Origin: Polaromonas sp.
Lineage (GTDB): Bacteria; Pseudomonadota; Gammaproteobacteria; Burkholderiales; Burkholderiaceae_C
DNA: 45,740 bases
Assembly: GCF_012927455.1 (NCBI RefSeq)
Contig: NZ_JABBPE010000007.1
Span: 1-45,740 of the forward strand
Direction of reading: 5' to 3'
Shown here: positions 1-8,278 of the stretch, piece by piece
Numbering within the stretch: position 1 is the first letter of the stretch
How the letters are laid out: each line of letters begins with the position of its first letter
Program-made: the position numbers and the translations under genes
The notes under the pieces: model-generated
Seen by the model: the letters and a program-made list of their open reading frames with translations, nothing else
What the model was told of the DNA's origin: nothing
Databases searched by the model: none

Positions 1-2
1 CG

Positions 3-137
3 GCCATGACGCTGGCTGCGGTTGACCGGCTGGTGCATCACGCAACCATTCTGGAGATGAACGTGGAGAGCTACCGCCGCCGCGCCGCACAGGCGGGGCA
101 TGCTCCGCCTGCCAGAAAGGCCCGTTCAACAACGTAA
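3..137 (+). CDS. istB: IstB-like ATPase of an IS21-family element, C-terminal end only
   Basis: The frame is open from the window edge and ends in TAA at 135-137. The last 44 residues contain the stretch VDRLVHHATILEMNVESYRR, which is typical of the C-terminus of IstB, the AAA+ helper of IS21-family transposases that promotes strand transfer by IstA. The Walker motifs and IstA would lie to the left, outside the window. The terminal sequence of the element follows at once. The call rests on recognition of this short C-terminal block, so the family is fairly sure but the exact element cannot be named. Confidence 0.8.
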   Translation, partial: AMTLAAVDRLVHHATILEMNVESYRRRAAQAGHAPPARKARSTT

Positions 138-212
138 CCAGTTCCATTCATTCCCCGCTTCCACCGGCCAGGATAGTTGTCGCCGAGCGGTCAAGATAGT
201 TGACGTCGACCA
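138..212 (+). mobile_element. Right end of the IS21-family element
   Basis: After the istB stop there are 75 noncoding bases containing two direct copies of GATAGTTG (172-179 and 195-202), 23 bp apart, and a terminal CGACCA. IS21 elements carry multiple short terminal repeats and end in CA, so this fits an IS21 right end. Its boundary, near 209-213, abuts an IS3-type transposase frame, suggesting that the IS21 copy inserted into that gene. The exact end is uncertain because the left end is outside the window. Confidence 0.55.
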
Positions 213-553
213 CCATTGAGAAGGTGGCCAACAGCGCTGACCGACCTGTGGTTCACTCTGACCGCGGTGCGCACTACCGCTGGCCTGGGTGGCTCTCGCG
301 GATGCACGGTGCGAAGCTGATCCGCTCAATGTCGCGCAAAGGATGCTCTCCCGATAATGCGGCCTGTGAAGGCTTCTTCGGGCGGCTGAAACCGGAGCTG
401 TTCCATCCTCGGGACTGGCAAACTACAACCATTGAGCAATTCATGGAGGCAGTTGACTCCTACATCCGCTGGTATAACGAAAAACGAATCAAGATCTCCC
501 TTGGCTCACTCAGTCCCCTTGAGTACCGACAGAGCCTCGGACTTACGGCATAA
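200..553 (+). pseudogene. IS3-family transposase (OrfB), C-terminal remnant
   Basis: The reading frame encodes the second half of an IS3-type DDE integrase domain: HSDRG carries the second catalytic Asp, CSPDNAACEGFFGRLK carries the catalytic Glu, and YIRWYNEKRIK with SLSPLEYR is the usual C-terminal signature. The first catalytic Asp and the whole N-terminal half are absent. The apparent TTG start at 200 falls in the end of the neighbouring IS21 element, so it is not a real start. The 5' half probably lies left of the IS21 copy, outside the window. The stop is TAA at 551-553, and about 70 bp of likely IS end and spacer precede the next gene. Confidence 0.85.
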
Positions 554-622
554 CCAGTCCAAGTTTTCCGCCGCACCCCCGGTGGCTCAGTATTCAATCG
601 GCGCCGACACGCATTCAATCAT

Positions 623-2365
623 TCAATGGTTATCGCGCGGTACAAACGAGCCGCGCTTTCCCACCAGAAAATCAAGATCTGCGCCTTCATCGGCCTGCAG
701 CACATGGTCGATGTAGAGCTTCCAGTAGCCCGAGGAGAGTGGCGGTTCGGGCGCTTTCCAGTTGGCCTTGCGTCGTACCAATTCTTCATCGCTGACGTGC
801 AGGTGCAGGCGGCGCTTGGGCACATCGAGCTCGATCAGATCGCCGTTCTGCACCAGCGCCAGCGGGCCGCCGGCCGCTGCTTCGGGTGCGGTGTGCAGCA
901 CCACCGTGCCGTAGGCTGTGCCACTCATGCGGGCATCGCTGATGCGCACCATGTCGGTAATGCCCTTGCGCAGCACTTTGGGCGGCAGCGGCATGTTGCC
1001 CACCTCGGCCATGCCAGGGTAGCCCTTGGGGCCGCAATTTTTCAGCACCATCACACAGGTCTCGTCGATGTCGAGGTTCTCATCGTCGATGCGTGCGTGG
1101 AAATCTTCAATGTTCTCGAACACCACGGCGCGGCCCTTGTGCACCATGAGCTCGGGCGTGGCAGCGCTGGGCTTGATGACGGCGCCACGCGGCGCCAGGT
1201 TGCCGCGCAGCACGGCGATGCCGGCCTTGTCCTTGAACGGCGCAGCCAGCGGCTTGATGACTTCGGTGTTGAAGTTTTCGGCATCGGCGATGTTCTCAGC
1301 CACGGTTTTCCCGTTGGCGGTAACGGCCTGCGTGTGCAGGTGCTGTGCAATTTCCTTCATCACCACCGGCAGGCCACCGGCGTAGCAGAAGTCTTCCATC
1401 AGGTACTTGCCCGAAGGCTGGAGGTTGAGCAGGCAGGGAAGTTCGCTGGCCAGCCGATCAAAATCGTCGATGCTCAGCTTGATGCCGATCCGACCAGCCA
1501 TGGCAATCAGGTGAATCACGGCGTTGGTCGAGCCGCCAATCGCAGCCAGTGTTTTGATGGCATTCTCAAACGCTTCGCGCGTGAGAATTTTGGAAAGCTT
1601 CTGGTCTTCATGCACCATCTCAACCACGCGCCGACCGGCCATGCGGGCCAGCACATTGCGCCGTCCATCCACCGCCGGGTAAGCAGCGTTGCCGGGCAGG
1701 CCGATGCCCAATGCTTCGACCATGCAGGCCATGGTGCTGGCCGTGCCCATGGTCATGCAGTGGCCGTGGCTGCGGTGCATGCAGCTCTCGGCCTCGAAAA
1801 ATTCCTCCAGCTTGAGCGTGCCGGCGCGAACCTGCTCGCTCATGCTCCATAACCCGGTGCCTGAGCCGAGTTCCTGACCGCGCCACTTGCCGTTCAGCAT
1901 CGGGCCACCGCTCACGCCAATAGTGGGCAAGTCCACGCTGGCCGCACCCATTACCAGCGACGGCGTGGTCTTGTCGCAGCCCATCAGCAGCACGACGCCG
2001 TCAATCGGGTTGCCGCGGATGCTTTCCTCCACATCCATGCTGGCCAGGTTCCGATACAGCATGGCGGTTGGTCGCAGCAGCGTTTCACCGAGCGACATCA
2101 CGGGGAACTCCAGCGGAAAACCGCCAGCCTCGTAGACGCCGATCTTTACCTGCTCGGCCAGCGTGCGGAAGTGCGAATTGCAAGGGGTCAATTCGCTGAA
2201 GGTGTTGCAGATGCCGATAACCGGGCGGCCATCGAATTGGTCATGTGGAACCCCTTTGCCCTTGACCCAGCTGCGGTAGGCAAAACCATCGCGATCCTGC
2301 CGGCCGAACCATTGCTGGCTGCGCAATTCGGAGGGGGATTTTTTGGGTTTTTCGGGTGCGGTCAT
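623..2365 (-). CDS. IlvD/EDD-family sugar-acid dehydratase, probably L-arabinonate dehydratase
   Basis: A 580-residue cytoplasmic iron-sulfur dehydratase that removes water from a sugar acid to give a 2-keto-3-deoxy acid. Cysteines at about residues 62 (ELTPC), 130 (MGCDKTTPS) and 203 (GHCMTMGTAS) have the spacing, 68 and 73, that I recall for the 2Fe-2S ligands of Rhizobium L-arabinonate dehydratase (59, 127, 200). DARMSG near residue 480 carries the catalytic Ser expected for this family. It is the last gene of an operon that starts with a sugar ABC transporter, 195 bp downstream of the second permease, which supports a sugar-acid rather than a branched-chain amino-acid role. D-xylonate or another aldonic acid remains possible as substrate. 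No other enzyme of the pathway is in the window. Confidence 0.88.
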   Translation of the reverse strand: MTAPEKPKKSPSELRSQQWFGRQDRDGFAYRSWVKGKGVPHDQFDGRPVIGICNTFSELTPCNSHFRTLAEQVKIGVYEAGGFPLEFPVMSLGETLLRPTAMLYRNLASMDVEESIRGNPIDGVVLLMGCDKTTPSLVMGAASVDLPTIGVSGGPMLNGKWRGQELGSGTGLWSMSEQVRAGTLKLEEFFEAESCMHRSHGHCMTMGTASTMACMVEALGIGLPGNAAYPAVDGRRNVLARMAGRRVVEMVHEDQKLSKILTREAFENAIKTLAAIGGSTNAVIHLIAMAGRIGIKLSIDDFDRLASELPCLLNLQPSGKYLMEDFCYAGGLPVVMKEIAQHLHTQAVTANGKTVAENIADAENFNTEVIKPLAAPFKDKAGIAVLRGNLAPRGAVIKPSAATPELMVHKGRAVVFENIEDFHARIDDENLDIDETCVMVLKNCGPKGYPGMAEVGNMPLPPKVLRKGITDMVRISDARMSGTAYGTVVLHTAPEAAAGGPLALVQNGDLIELDVPKRRLHLHVSDEELVRRKANWKAPEPPLSSGYWKLYIDHVLQADEGADLDFLVGKRGSFVPRDNH

Positions 2366-2560
2366 AGAAAAAAATCCTTAATTGATAAACAGGGGATGGG
2401 TGCGGCTGTCTTGAATGACGTGCGCGATGAACTCAAGAAAGCCTGCGACGATGGCGCTTGGGTCATGTCTTGATGAAGACCCATTCGTTGAATGGTTGTT
2501 GGCGCCTTCTGTCGTTGACGTGGGGCTTTTTGGTCTGCCGGTGGTGCGAGCTGCGTGGTC

Positions 2561-3433
2561 TTATTCCTTGACTGCACCCGTCATGCCGGAGACGTAATAT
2601 TCAACGAAGAAGGAATAGATGATGGCCACGGGCAAGGAGCCCAGCAAGGCCCCCGCCATCAGCGCACCCCAGTGGTACACATCGCCACTGACCAGCTCGG
2701 TGATGGTGCCCACGGCAACGGTTTTCACCTCGGAAGAAGAGACAAAGGTCAGTGCGTAGATAAACTCGTTCCAGGACAGTGTGAACGCGAAAATGCCTGC
2801 GGAAATCAGGCCCGGCACCGACAGCGGCAGGATGATCTTCCAGAGGATTTCAAAGCGCGTGGCGCCGTCGATCAACGCGCACTCCTCCAGCTCGTAGGGG
2901 ATGGATCGGAAGTAACCCATCAACAGCCAGGTACAAAAAGGAATCAGAAAGGTGGGGTAGGTCAGTATCAGGGCCCAGCGCGTGTCGAACAGGCCGAGCT
3001 GGAACACGATGGCTGCGAGTGGAATGAACAGGATGGACGGGGGCACCAGATAGGCCAGGAAGACGCTCAGGCCCACTTGCCGCGAACCCTTGAAGCGCAG
3101 TCGCTCGATGGCATAGGCCGCCAGCACCGAGGCGGCCAGCGACACGAAGGTGGAGACCACCGAGACAATGACCGTGTTCCAGAGCCAGGCCGGGTAGTCC
3201 GTCTCAAACACCAGTCTTTTGAAATGCGCCAGGGTGGGCGCGATCACCAGAAAGGGATTGCCATCGCGTGCCAGCAATTCCGCGTCCGGTTTGAACGAGG
3301 TGATCGTCATCCAGTAAAACGGAAAGAGCAGAACAAATACGAAGATACCCAGCGGGATGAACACAGTCACGACACGGCGCGGCATCGTGTCGAGAAAGCG
3401 CATGCCCGGGCTGTCGTTGTCCTTTTGTTTCAT
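2561..3433 (-). CDS. Sugar ABC transporter permease, MalG type
   Basis: A 290-residue inner-membrane protein with an N-terminal transmembrane segment (about residues 20-45) and five more hydrophobic stretches. The cytoplasmic EAA loop is visible as YELEECALIDGATRFEILWK, which docks on the ATPase. The order of genes (ATPase, binding protein, MalF-type permease, this protein) is that of CUT1 carbohydrate importers. It starts 38 bp after the preceding permease. The substrate cannot be read from the sequence; the dehydratase at the end of the operon suggests L-arabinose, arabinonate or a related sugar. Confidence 0.9.
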   Translation of the reverse strand: MKQKDNDSPGMRFLDTMPRRVVTVFIPLGIFVFVLLFPFYWMTITSFKPDAELLARDGNPFLVIAPTLAHFKRLVFETDYPAWLWNTVIVSVVSTFVSLAASVLAAYAIERLRFKGSRQVGLSVFLAYLVPPSILFIPLAAIVFQLGLFDTRWALILTYPTFLIPFCTWLLMGYFRSIPYELEECALIDGATRFEILWKIILPLSVPGLISAGIFAFTLSWNEFIYALTFVSSSEVKTVAVGTITELVSGDVYHWGALMAGALLGSLPVAIIYSFFVEYYVSGMTGAVKE

Positions 3434-3471
3434 GAATTCCTCAGGGGGTGGGTGTGGAAAAGGACTTGTTT

Positions 3472-4377
3472 TTACTTGTCGCTTCCGCCCTGTTGCCAGG
3501 CACGGCGCTGCAATCCGAAGTAACTGAACAGGATGGAGGCCAGCAGAAAGGGCACCATGGCAATCGCAATCGCCGCGCCCTCGCCCAGGGCACCGCCGGA
3601 GATGGCGCGCTGGAACGACAGGGTGGCCATCAGGTGCGTCGCATTGAGCGGCCCGCCTCGCGTGAGCACGTAAATCAGTTGAAAGTCGGTGAAGGTGAAA
3701 AGCACCGAGAAAGTCATGACCACGGCGATGATGGGCGTCAACAAGGGCAGGGTGATGAAGCGAAAGCGCTGCCAGCCACTGGCACCGTCAATGGCCGCCG
3801 CTTCGTACAGCGAGGGCGAGATGGTTTGCAGGCCGGCCAGCAAGGTGATGGCTACAAACGGCACGCCGCGCCAGACATTGGCCGCAATGGTGGACAGGCG
3901 TGCGTTCCAGGGGTCACCCAGGAAATCGATGTAGTGGTCAATCAGACCCATCTTCATCAGGCCCCAACTGAGTACCGAGAACTGCGCGTCGTAAATCCAC
4001 CAGAAGGCAATCGCCGACAGCGCAGTGGGGACGATGTAGGGCAGCAGGATGATCGTTCGGAAAAATGTTTTGAAGGGGAGTTGCTCGTTGAGCAGGATCG
4101 CAAGCCACAGGCCCAGGACGAACTTGAGCACGCTGGCGACAAAGGTGTAGAACAGCGTGTTGAACAAGGCAAGCCGGGTGACACTGTCGTCGCCCAGCAA
4201 AAATAAGTAGTTTTCCAGTCCGATCCAGACGCCCGTGCGGCCGATCTTGGTGTCGGTGAAACCTAACCAGATACCCAGGAACAGTGGGTAGGTCAGGAAT
4301 AACACCAGCAATACTGCGGCCGGCAGCATGAAAATCAAGCCCAGTGCGTTGCGGCTGTTTTGCAGTTTTTGCAACAT
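3472..4377 (-). CDS. Sugar ABC transporter permease, MalF/UgpA type
   Basis: A 301-residue inner-membrane permease with six or so hydrophobic segments. The EAA loop appears as SLYEAAAIDGASGWQRFRFI near residues 190-210. It forms the translocation pore with the MalG-type partner encoded next. The gene follows the binding-protein gene after 119 bp that hold a stable hairpin, so its level is probably lower than that of the binding protein. ATG start; the N-terminus MLQKLQNSRNALG followed by a hydrophobic helix is normal for the family. Confidence 0.9.
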   Translation of the reverse strand: MLQKLQNSRNALGLIFMLPAAVLLVLFLTYPLFLGIWLGFTDTKIGRTGVWIGLENYLFLLGDDSVTRLALFNTLFYTFVASVLKFVLGLWLAILLNEQLPFKTFFRTIILLPYIVPTALSAIAFWWIYDAQFSVLSWGLMKMGLIDHYIDFLGDPWNARLSTIAANVWRGVPFVAITLLAGLQTISPSLYEAAAIDGASGWQRFRFITLPLLTPIIAVVMTFSVLFTFTDFQLIYVLTRGGPLNATHLMATLSFQRAISGGALGEGAAIAIAMVPFLLASILFSYFGLQRRAWQQGGSDK

Positions 4378-4431
4378 GGTGGAGTTCAGTCAGTCCTGCG
4401 GTGAAAAAATCAAGTCATCTCGCAACCCAAA

Positions 4432-4447
4432 CTGCCCGCTGGGGCAG
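4432..4447 (-). terminator. Hairpin after the binding-protein gene
   Basis: CTGCCC (4432-4437), a four-base loop, and GGGCAG (4442-4447) form a 6-bp stem just downstream of the binding-protein stop, with no T-tract. In ABC operons such hairpins often protect the upstream message and raise binding-protein levels over permease; that role is an inference. Confidence 0.45.
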
Positions 4448-4496
4448 CTTGAGTTGCCGGATCGTCAGTGAGACGGGCGTCAACCAGCACGCACCA

Positions 4497-5813
4497 TCAG
4501 ACCTTGTAATAACGCTCGGCCCGCTTCTGCGCGCGTTCTGCCGCTTCCTTCGGCGTTTTGGCCCCGCTTGCCGCCTCGGCGACCATGTTCGTCACGATGA
4601 AGTCGGCGCCCGCGCCAGCCGAGGCATAGCCGAGCTTGCCCGCGTAACCCGAAGGACGCATGTTCTTGACGGCGTCGCGGTAGGGCGTGTGCTTTGGGTC
4701 CGAGGTCCAGATCGGGCTCTTGGCATATTCGGCCAGCGGCGGCGCAATATAACCACTCGCGCCCGTCAACCACGGTTCAAACTGGTCCTTCTCCATCATG
4801 AAGCGCAGGAACTCCTTGGCCGCTTTTGGGTACTTGGTGTACTTCATGGCCATCTGGTTGAAGAACAGGTGCGACTCGGTCGGTACGCCCACCGGCCCGA
4901 TTGGATAGGAAGCGTGCTGGATGTCTTCCTTCAGCGCCTGAACTTTCGGGTCGGTCGAGTTCTTGGTTGCGTAATAGATCGAGATGCCGTTGTTGGTTAC
5001 GCTGATCTGGCTGTCGAGGAAGGCCTTGTTGTTGTTTGGGTCGAGCCACGACAGCGTTCCGGGAATGAACGTGGCGTACATCTCTTTGGCGTACTCAAGT
5101 GCCCTGATCGTCTCGGCGCTGTCGATCACGACCTTGTTGTCATTGCTGACGAGCTGGCCGCCATGCGACCAGATCAGCCAGTTGGTCCACAGGCCGTCAC
5201 CGGTGGCATTGCCCAGCGCGAAACCGCCCGGCGTGCCCTTGGCGTGCAGCGCCTTGAGCATCGCCAGGAAGCCGGCCGTGTCTTTGGGGAAGGTGTCGAA
5301 ACCAGCCGCCTTGAGCTGGCTCTGGCGGTAGACTATCATCGCGCCGGCGGCACCCAGTGGAATGCCGATCCACTTTTTGCCATCCGGGCGCAGGTACGCC
5401 TCTGTCGCCGGGTACCAGCCGCCGTATTTCTTGCCCAGGTACTCGGCCAGGTCGGTCACGTCGAGCAGCTTGTCGGGGTACAGATTGGCATCGTCGTTGG
5501 TTGACAGAATGATGTCTGGCCCGGCGCCGGTGTTGGCGGCCACCGCGGCTTTCGGGCGCACGTCTTCCCAGCCTTCGTTATCGACCCGCACCTCAATGCC
5601 GGTCGTCTCGGTGAACCGCTTGACGTTGACCATGTAAGCGTCGATGTCGCCCTGCACGAAGCGGCTCCAGCGCAGCACGCGCAGCTTGGCACCTTTTTCG
5701 GGCTGGTTGTTCCACTGGGCCTGGGCCGCCGCAGGCCAAAGCATGGGCGCGGCTGCGACGCCCGCAGCGGCCGATGTTTTCTTGAGAAATTTGCGACGAT
5801 TGAAATCGGACAT
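4497..5813 (-). CDS. Extracellular solute-binding protein, family 1, Tat-exported
   Basis: A 438-residue periplasmic binding protein of the sugar ABC importer. The N-terminus has a twin-arginine signal (FNRRKFLKK), a hydrophobic stretch and an AQA cleavage site near residue 32, so it should be exported folded. The mature part has family-1 features such as GPDIILSTND, YAEYLGKKYGGWYP-type text and a SHGGQL segment. It delivers substrate to the two permeases downstream. The gene lies 68 bp after the ATPase gene. Tat rather than Sec export of a CUT1 binding protein is less usual but is known in Proteobacteria. Substrate is inferred only from the operon. Confidence 0.9.
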   Translation of the reverse strand: MSDFNRRKFLKKTSAAAGVAAAPMLWPAAAQAQWNNQPEKGAKLRVLRWSRFVQGDIDAYMVNVKRFTETTGIEVRVDNEGWEDVRPKAAVAANTGAGPDIILSTNDDANLYPDKLLDVTDLAEYLGKKYGGWYPATEAYLRPDGKKWIGIPLGAAGAMIVYRQSQLKAAGFDTFPKDTAGFLAMLKALHAKGTPGGFALGNATGDGLWTNWLIWSHGGQLVSNDNKVVIDSAETIRALEYAKEMYATFIPGTLSWLDPNNNKAFLDSQISVTNNGISIYYATKNSTDPKVQALKEDIQHASYPIGPVGVPTESHLFFNQMAMKYTKYPKAAKEFLRFMMEKDQFEPWLTGASGYIAPPLAEYAKSPIWTSDPKHTPYRDAVKNMRPSGYAGKLGYASAGAGADFIVTNMVAEAASGAKTPKEAAERAQKRAERYYKV

Positions 5814-5867
5814 GAAAGTCTCCTTATGGTTGGATCAAGCAACAAAAATTAAACGCGACCAGGCCTG

Positions 5868-5897
5868 GCGCCAGCAGGCATTCAGCCTGCCAGGCGC
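5868..5897 (-). other. Hairpin overlapping the end of the ATPase gene
   Basis: GCAGGC and GCCTGC with flanking GCGC/GCGC can form an imperfect stem spanning the ATPase stop codon (5882). It may mark message processing between the ATPase and the binding-protein gene. No T-run follows, so termination is unlikely to be strong. Confidence 0.3.
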
Positions 5898-6958
5898 ATA
5901 CCACTGGTGGCATCAAACAAATGGGCGCGGGCAGGGTCGGGTCGCAGGTAAATGGTTTCACCCGGCCTGAATGTATGACGCTCACGAAACACGCTGGTGA
6001 TCTCGACGCCAGCGATCTTGGTGAAGATCTGGGTGTCTGCCCCGGTGGGCTCGACCACCACCACTTCGGTTACAACGCCGTCACCCGCATCGGCCAGATC
6101 GATGTGTTCGGGCCGAGTGCCGTAGACCACTTTCTGTCCGTCCTGGCCGCCCGCGTGGACAGGCGCGGGCAGGCACAGGCCACCAGGGAACTCGACGGTG
6201 GCGACGCCCGCGCCGCGCCTGAGCACACCCGGCAGGAAATTCATGGCCGGCGAGCCGATGAAGCCGGCCACAAACTGATTCGCCGGATGGTCGTACAGAT
6301 CAAGCGGTGAACCGGTCTGCTCGACGATACCGTCGCGCATCACGACAATCTTGTCGGCCATGGTCATCGCCTCGATCTGGTCGTGCGTCACATAGACCGA
6401 TGTGGTTTTAAGGCGCTGATGCAGCTCTTTGATTTCGGTGCGCATCTGTACCCGCAGCTTGGCATCCAGGTTGGACAAGGGTTCGTCGAACAGGAACACC
6501 TGGGGATCCCGCACGATACAACGTCCCATGGCTACACGCTGACGCTGTCCGCCGGACAACTGGCGCGGGAAGCGATCAAGCAGATCGACCAAGCCCAGGA
6601 TGTCGGCGGCCTTCATCACCCGGTCATTGACCATGGCCTTGGGTTGCCTGGCCAGCATCAGACTGAAGGCCATGTTGTCGCGTACCGTCATGTGCGGGTA
6701 GAGCGCGTAGTTCTGGAACACCATCGCGATGTCCCGCTCCTTGGGCATCATGTTGTTCACCACTTTGCCGTCGATGAGGATTTCTCCAGCGCCTATTTCC
6801 TCCAGACCCGCAATCATGCGCAACAAGGTGGATTTGCCGCAGCCTGACGGCCCGACGAGCACGGTGAACTGGCCGTCTTCAATGTCAATGTTCACGCCGC
6901 GAATGACATGGGTTGCGCCGAAATATTTTTCGACCCCTTTGATTTGAACTGCAGCCAT
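5882..6958 (-). CDS. Sugar ABC transporter ATPase, MalK/UgpC type
   Basis: A 358-residue cytoplasmic ATPase that powers the sugar importer. Visible motifs are Walker A (GPSGCGKST), the Q-loop (VFQNYALYPHM), the signature LSGGQRQRVAMGR, Walker B (VFLFDEPLSNLD), the switch His (YVTHDQIEAMT) and a C-terminal TOBE region (VVYGTRPEHIDL). I place the start at the ATG at 6958, giving MAAVQIKGVEKYFG, because GGGAGA lies just upstream; an in-frame ATG 45 bp further upstream is less likely. It is the first gene of the operon, so the operon promoter should lie between 6959 and about 7110. No regulator gene is adjacent. Confidence 0.93.
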   Translation of the reverse strand: MAAVQIKGVEKYFGATHVIRGVNIDIEDGQFTVLVGPSGCGKSTLLRMIAGLEEIGAGEILIDGKVVNNMMPKERDIAMVFQNYALYPHMTVRDNMAFSLMLARQPKAMVNDRVMKAADILGLVDLLDRFPRQLSGGQRQRVAMGRCIVRDPQVFLFDEPLSNLDAKLRVQMRTEIKELHQRLKTTSVYVTHDQIEAMTMADKIVVMRDGIVEQTGSPLDLYDHPANQFVAGFIGSPAMNFLPGVLRRGAGVATVEFPGGLCLPAPVHAGGQDGQKVVYGTRPEHIDLADAGDGVVTEVVVVEPTGADTQIFTKIAGVEITSVFRERHTFRPGETIYLRPDPARAHLFDATSGMRLAG

Positions 6959-7052
6959 GGTCTCCCGGGGATGGTTATGTTGAAAGCCCAGACTTTGTAG
7001 CATGAAAAAAATGCGATGTCATCAGCAACAACCATTGACGTCGTTGGGGTGA

Positions 7053-7070
7053 ACCCTGTTGTTGCAGGGT
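7053..7070. promoter_or_regulatory. Inverted repeat upstream of the sugar operon
   Basis: ACCCTG (7053-7058) and CAGGGT (7065-7070) are perfect inverted arms around TTGTTG, about 95 bp upstream of the operon's first start codon. It could be an operator for an unlinked sugar regulator. The spacing and symmetry are seen directly; the role is a guess. Confidence 0.3.
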
Positions 7071-7114
7071 GTGCAGCGTATGCCGGCAGCCAGCCGTCAT
7101 CAAGACAGGTGCTG

Positions 7115-7143
7115 AAACAAAAATGCTCCTATTTCAGGAGCAT
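7115..7143 (-). terminator. Rho-independent terminator of the YitT gene
   Basis: Read on the minus strand, ATGCTCCT, a 5-base loop and AGGAGCAT make an 8-bp perfect stem (7123-7143) followed by a TTTTTGTTT tract. It lies 34 bp beyond the stop of the YitT-family gene and also separates it from the sugar operon. Confidence 0.85.
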
Positions 7144-7176
7144 CATTACGTTTTGTCGAAAGAACCGGTGCACAGC

Positions 7177-7827
7177 TTACATTGCCATGTAGCGGCCGGG
7201 GCGGTGGTTGATGGCTAGAGTCAAGTTGAGTACCACTGCGCCCAGCACCGACAGGGCCACCCGCTCGCCATCGGTGACCCAAAATGCGCCCAGCACGATC
7301 AGGCTGTCGATGGCCATCTGTACCTTGCCGGCGCGCCAGCCCAGACGCTCCTGCAGATACAGCACCAGCACATTGAGCCCGCCCAGACTGGCGCGATGGC
7401 GAAACAAAATAAGCATGCCGGTGCCGCACAACAACCCGCCCAGCACCGCCGCCAGCGGTGGCGACAAGTGTTCAAAGGCCAGCCCGCTCGGCAAAAAATG
7501 CGTGAACAGAGACAGCAGCGCAACGGCGACAAAGGTTTTAAGCGTGAACGCGCGGCCCATGCGGCGCCAGGCGAATATATAAAACGGGAGATTCACCACA
7601 AAGAACGCCAGGCTGAAGCTGATGTCGGCGGCATACGCGTAATGGATCAGAAAAGCGATTCCCGCCGTGCCGCCCGTCAGCAAACCGGCGTGGCCGAACA
7701 TCACCACGCCCAGCGCTACGAATAGCGTGCCGGTGACCAGGGCCTGAATGTCTTCGTGCAGGCGGTGGCGGGGCGCAGGTTTTGCCGCATTGACTGCCTG
7801 TGGGGCGATGGCTGGGGTGGTCTTCAT
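7177..7827 (-). CDS. YitT-family integral membrane protein
   Basis: A 216-residue membrane protein with five or six hydrophobic segments. HEDIQALVTGTLFVALGV with GLLTGGTAGIAFL near the N-terminus, and SLGGLNVLVLYLQ near residue 150, are characteristic of the YitT/DUF161 family. The C-terminal cytoplasmic DUF2179 domain found in Bacillus YitT is missing, which is normal for the short proteobacterial form. The function of the family is not established; membrane transport has been proposed. It is a single gene closed by a good terminator. Confidence 0.85.
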   Translation of the reverse strand: MKTTPAIAPQAVNAAKPAPRHRLHEDIQALVTGTLFVALGVVMFGHAGLLTGGTAGIAFLIHYAYAADISFSLAFFVVNLPFYIFAWRRMGRAFTLKTFVAVALLSLFTHFLPSGLAFEHLSPPLAAVLGGLLCGTGMLILFRHRASLGGLNVLVLYLQERLGWRAGKVQMAIDSLIVLGAFWVTDGERVALSVLGAVVLNLTLAINHRPGRYMAM

Positions 7828-7845
7828 GCTGCTAGCGCCACTGAT

Positions 7846-8121
7846 TCAACGCGCTTGCGACCGGAGCGCTGCGCGCTGTCGCAAGCCGGACTGATCGTCG
7901 GTGGCAATGCCTTGTATTGCAAACTTTGGGAAGGTGAAAGCCGCGTAGTTTGCATGCACGGGACCTTGGCTGTAGAGGTAGTTTTCGAACGGGTCCGACA
8001 GGGCAGTCTCGTAGGCCCGTAGCGCATAGGCTGCAGCAGGCTCGGATTGCGCCGCTTCAGACCGCGCTGGACCTGGCATCCCTGACACCTGCCTGCAGGG
8101 CAGATCTGCGAGCTTACGCAA
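7846..8121 (-). CDS. Possible small hypothetical protein or gene fragment
   Basis: This 91-codon frame has a protein-like composition in its second half (AYETALSDPFENYLYSQG and ANYAAFTFPKFAIQG), with aromatic residues and no low-complexity run. It lacks a clear start: the first usable codon is TTG at 8121 without a good ribosome site. I do not recognise the family. It could be a decayed gene, since a second minus-strand frame overlaps it (7824-8147, with a CxxC motif) and neither is convincing. Confidence 0.28.
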   Translation of the reverse strand: MRKLADLPCRQVSGMPGPARSEAAQSEPAAAYALRAYETALSDPFENYLYSQGPVHANYAAFTFPKFAIQGIATDDQSGLRQRAALRSQAR

Positions 8122-8230
8122 GTGCCGCAGCCAGGGGCTTGATCCAAGTCATGAAGCGGCCTTTTTCGGGCCTGGCTGGTGTGCCGCAGCGCCTTGCGAA
8201 CAAATTCTCGTCCATCTCATGGCGCTCTTC

Positions 8231-8271
8231 TTTTGATAGCTGCTCGCGCCCGCTGTGATTGGGCTATAGGC
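8231..8271 (+). repeat. Dispersed hairpin repeat, family 1, copy A
   Basis: Matches the shared pattern ATAGCTGCT-CGCCCG-ATTGGGCTA seen in at least nine other intergenic places in this window. It lies just beyond the stop of the NAD(P)-binding protein gene. The first GCTAT half of the small hairpin is degenerate in this copy. Confidence 0.75.
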
Positions 8272-8278
8272 TTAAATA

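Noticed and set aside
591..627. ATTCAAT direct repeats as a target duplication of the IS3 element
   Set aside because: Three short imperfect copies lie on the same side of the remnant; the left side of the element is outside the window, so a duplication cannot be shown.
626..1852. Long open frame (408 codons) on the plus strand opposite the dehydratase gene
   Set aside because: Antisense shadow of a high-GC gene; the minus strand gives a complete, well-conserved protein.
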